DNA of 64,000 nt, taken from NCBI RefSeq assembly GCF_001907675.1, contig NZ_MPNT01000026.1:14946-78945 (forward strand), in the 5' to 3' direction. How positions within the stretch are numbered: the first letter of the stretch is position 1; each line of letters starts with the position of its first letter. The notes below the pieces were generated by a model. It worked only from the letters and a program-made list of their open reading frames with translations. It was not told where the DNA came from and did not search any database. Positions 62,817 through 64,000 of the stretch are shown here, piece after piece. The position numbers and the translations under genes are program-made. The DNA is from Mycobacterium paraffinicum (GTDB taxonomy: Bacteria > Actinomycetota > Actinomycetes > Mycobacteriales > Mycobacteriaceae).

Positions 62817-63026
62817 GATTTTCTCCTCACCGCGGCGCGCCTGTCACGTCGCTACTCCAGCCTATCCGGCAGGGCCCCGCCCGGCCTCGCGTGCACCGCG
62901 GCGCTCGGGAGCTACCTGCGGCAATGGCACACTGGCCGGTATGAGGTGGGCGGCCCGCGGGTCGTCCCGGCCACCAATGGCATTGAAGTGCCACGACGAA
63001 GCCACTACGAAAAGACAGGCCCCTTG

Positions 63027-63365
63027 ATGGATAGTTTGATCCTGTTCCTGCCCTTCCTGCTCATCATGGGCGGGTTCATGTACTTCGCGTCGCGGCGCCA
63101 GAAGCGCGCGATGCAGGCCACCATCGACCTGCACGAGTCGTTGCAGCCGGGCGACCGCGTGCACACCACGTCCGGGCTTCAGGCCACGGTCGTCGAGATC
63201 ACGGACGACACCGTCGACCTCGAGATCGCGCCCGGCGTGGTCACCACCTGGATGAAGCTGGCGATCCGCGACCGGATCCTGCCCGACGAGGACGATCTCG
63301 CCGAGGACGACGATGCCGACGACTTGGAAGAATTCGGCGACAACCGGGCGACCAAGGATTCCTGA
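63027..63365 (+). CDS. yajC: Preprotein translocase accessory subunit YajC
   Basis: A 112-residue protein with one N-terminal membrane helix (about 3-22, ILFLPFLLIMGGFMYFASRRQ) and a small cytosolic domain (MQATIDLHESLQPGDRVHTTSGLQATVVEI) with a very acidic tail. YajC associates with SecDF at the Sec translocon. secD follows after 112 bp. Confidence 0.94.
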   Translation: MDSLILFLPFLLIMGGFMYFASRRQKRAMQATIDLHESLQPGDRVHTTSGLQATVVEITDDTVDLEIAPGVVTTWMKLAIRDRILPDEDDLAEDDDADDLEEFGDNRATKDS

Positions 63366-63477
63366 CGGCAATTGCGGCCCAAACGCACCAGCGGCGCGAT
63401 CGCCGAGTCGGAGCCACGTAGTCTTTTCTAGGCTCTGTCCGGGGTAAGAAACCGATTCGCGAGGAGATAGAAGGAAC

Positions 63478-64000
63478 GTGGCATCGTCTTCTTCGGCGCC
63501 GGTGCACCCTGCCCGCTACCTGTCCGTCTTCCTGTTGCTGCTCGTCGGGGTGTACCTGCTGGTGTTCCTGACCGGGGACAAGCGTGCCGCCCCCAAGCTC
63601 GGGATCGACCTACAGGGCGGCACCCGCGTCACGTTGACCGCGCGCACGCCGGACGGGTCGCGTCCGAGCCGCGACGCGCTGGCGCAGGCGCAGCAGATCA
63701 TCAGCGCGCGGGTCAACGGGCTGGGCGTCTCCGGTTCGGAGGTCGTGGTCGACGGCGACAACCTGGTCATCACCGTGCCCGGAAACGACGGCAACGAGGC
63801 CCGCAACCTGGGGCAGACCGCCCGGCTCTACATCCGCCCCGTGCTCAACTCGATGCCCGCGCAGGAGCTCCAGCCCAAGCCCGCGCCGCAGGCGCCGCCG
63901 CCGGGTCAAGCGCCGGCCCCGGGACAGCCGGCGCCGGGCCAGGCACCGCCCCCGGCCGAGGCGTGGGTGCGCCCGGGGCTGTCCGATCCCCGCATCGCCA
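63478..64000 (+). CDS. secD: Protein translocase subunit SecD (5' part, cut by window)
   Basis: The first 174 residues of SecD: a short cytosolic N-terminus, a membrane helix (about 15-33), then the start of the periplasmic domain with [20 protein letters not shown], the SecD D1 hallmark, and [20 protein letters not shown] Pro/Gln/Ala-rich insertion of about 35 residues (near 125-160) follows the first part of the P1 domain. GTG start; GAGGAGATAGAAGGAA precedes it. SecDF uses the proton motive force to complete export. Confidence 0.95.
   Translation, partial: MASSSSAPVHPARYLSVFLLLLVGVYLLVFLTGDKRAAPKLGIDLQGGTRVTLTARTPDGSRPSRDALAQAQQIISARVNGLGVSGSEVVVDGDNLVITVPGNDGNEARNLGQTARLYIRPVLNSMPAQELQPKPAPQAPPPGQAPAPGQPAPGQAPPPAEAWVRPGLSDPRIA

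Noticed and set aside
1..64000. tRNA or rRNA genes, insertion sequences, phage genes, toxin-antitoxin modules or CRISPR arrays
   Set aside because: No transposase, integrase or Cas motif, no regular repeat array, and no obvious tRNA-like cloverleaf was found by eye; a covariance-model search would be needed to exclude small RNAs.

Overview
The window is high-GC actinobacterial DNA and almost certainly comes from a Mycobacterium. It encodes a PPE/PE pair, phosphatidylinositol-mannoside enzymes, a mycobacterial SpeE with a membrane domain, an EthR-type regulator, a cyclic-nucleotide-gated protein acetyltransferase and a carboxylic acid reductase. From thrS to secD (37.3-64 kb) the gene order follows the M. 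tuberculosis Rv2614c-Rv2587c block as I recall it. The PE/PPE genes and the small membrane genes between ruvB and fadD9 differ, so this is another species, perhaps a slow grower with environmental metabolism. I see no rRNA, tRNA, CRISPR array, insertion sequence or phage.

Layout. 1-5 kb: end of a DedA gene, a GDSL hydrolase, a permease, an IclR regulator, a YiaA-like protein and an acyltransferase. 5-10.5 kb: a leftward operon (two amidohydrolase-fold proteins, one with a degenerate active site, plus a double-length acyl-CoA dehydrogenase and a small protein), divergent from a KstR-like TetR gene, with a matched box near each start. 10.8-12.7 kb: a MacS-type sensor kinase and its LuxR-type regulator. 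12.7-19.1 kb: an aromatic catabolic locus. One arm encodes a Rieske dioxygenase (alpha, beta), a small protein, an SDR dehydrogenase and a class II aldolase; the divergent arm encodes protocatechuate dioxygenase and pcaB. 19.1-31 kb: an EthR-like regulator followed by a probable dormancy (DosR-type) island. It holds Rv1738-, Rv0079- and Rv2625c-like genes, an acyl-CoA synthetase, a Pat-like acetyltransferase, an alpha/beta hydrolase with a wax ester/triacylglycerol synthase, small proteins, a ferredoxin remnant lacking its cluster-binding core, and a SufR-like regulator. Several intergenic regions carry DosR-box-like sequences. Two of these lie about 43 bp upstream of the start codon.

31-37 kb: cupin, nitronate monooxygenase, DUF1990, aldo/keto reductase, thioesterase, Na+/H+ antiporter and LLM oxidoreductase. 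37.3-43.7 kb: thrS, an Ap4A-phosphorylase-like HIT gene, pgsA, patA, pimA and a Nudix gene in one overlapping operon that makes phosphatidylinositol and its first mannosides. 43.7-46 kb: a PPE gene followed by a PE gene with a hydrolase domain. 46.2-49.5 kb: pdxS, tesB-like, pdxT, yebC. 49.5-53.1 kb: leftward speE operon. 53.3-55.5 kb: ruvC-ruvA-ruvB with a LexA box. 55.7-57.7 kb: two paralogous membrane genes flanking a DUF1304 gene. 57.8-62.8 kb: carboxylic acid reductase and gabT. The window ends with yajC and the 5' part of secD.

Several starts (1118, 1216, 2338, 25209, 32981, 33886) lack a ribosome-binding site but have a TANNNT hexamer 6-8 nt upstream, as expected for leaderless mycobacterial mRNAs. 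All family assignments were made by reading the sequence without database searches; comparisons with M. tuberculosis genes are from memory.
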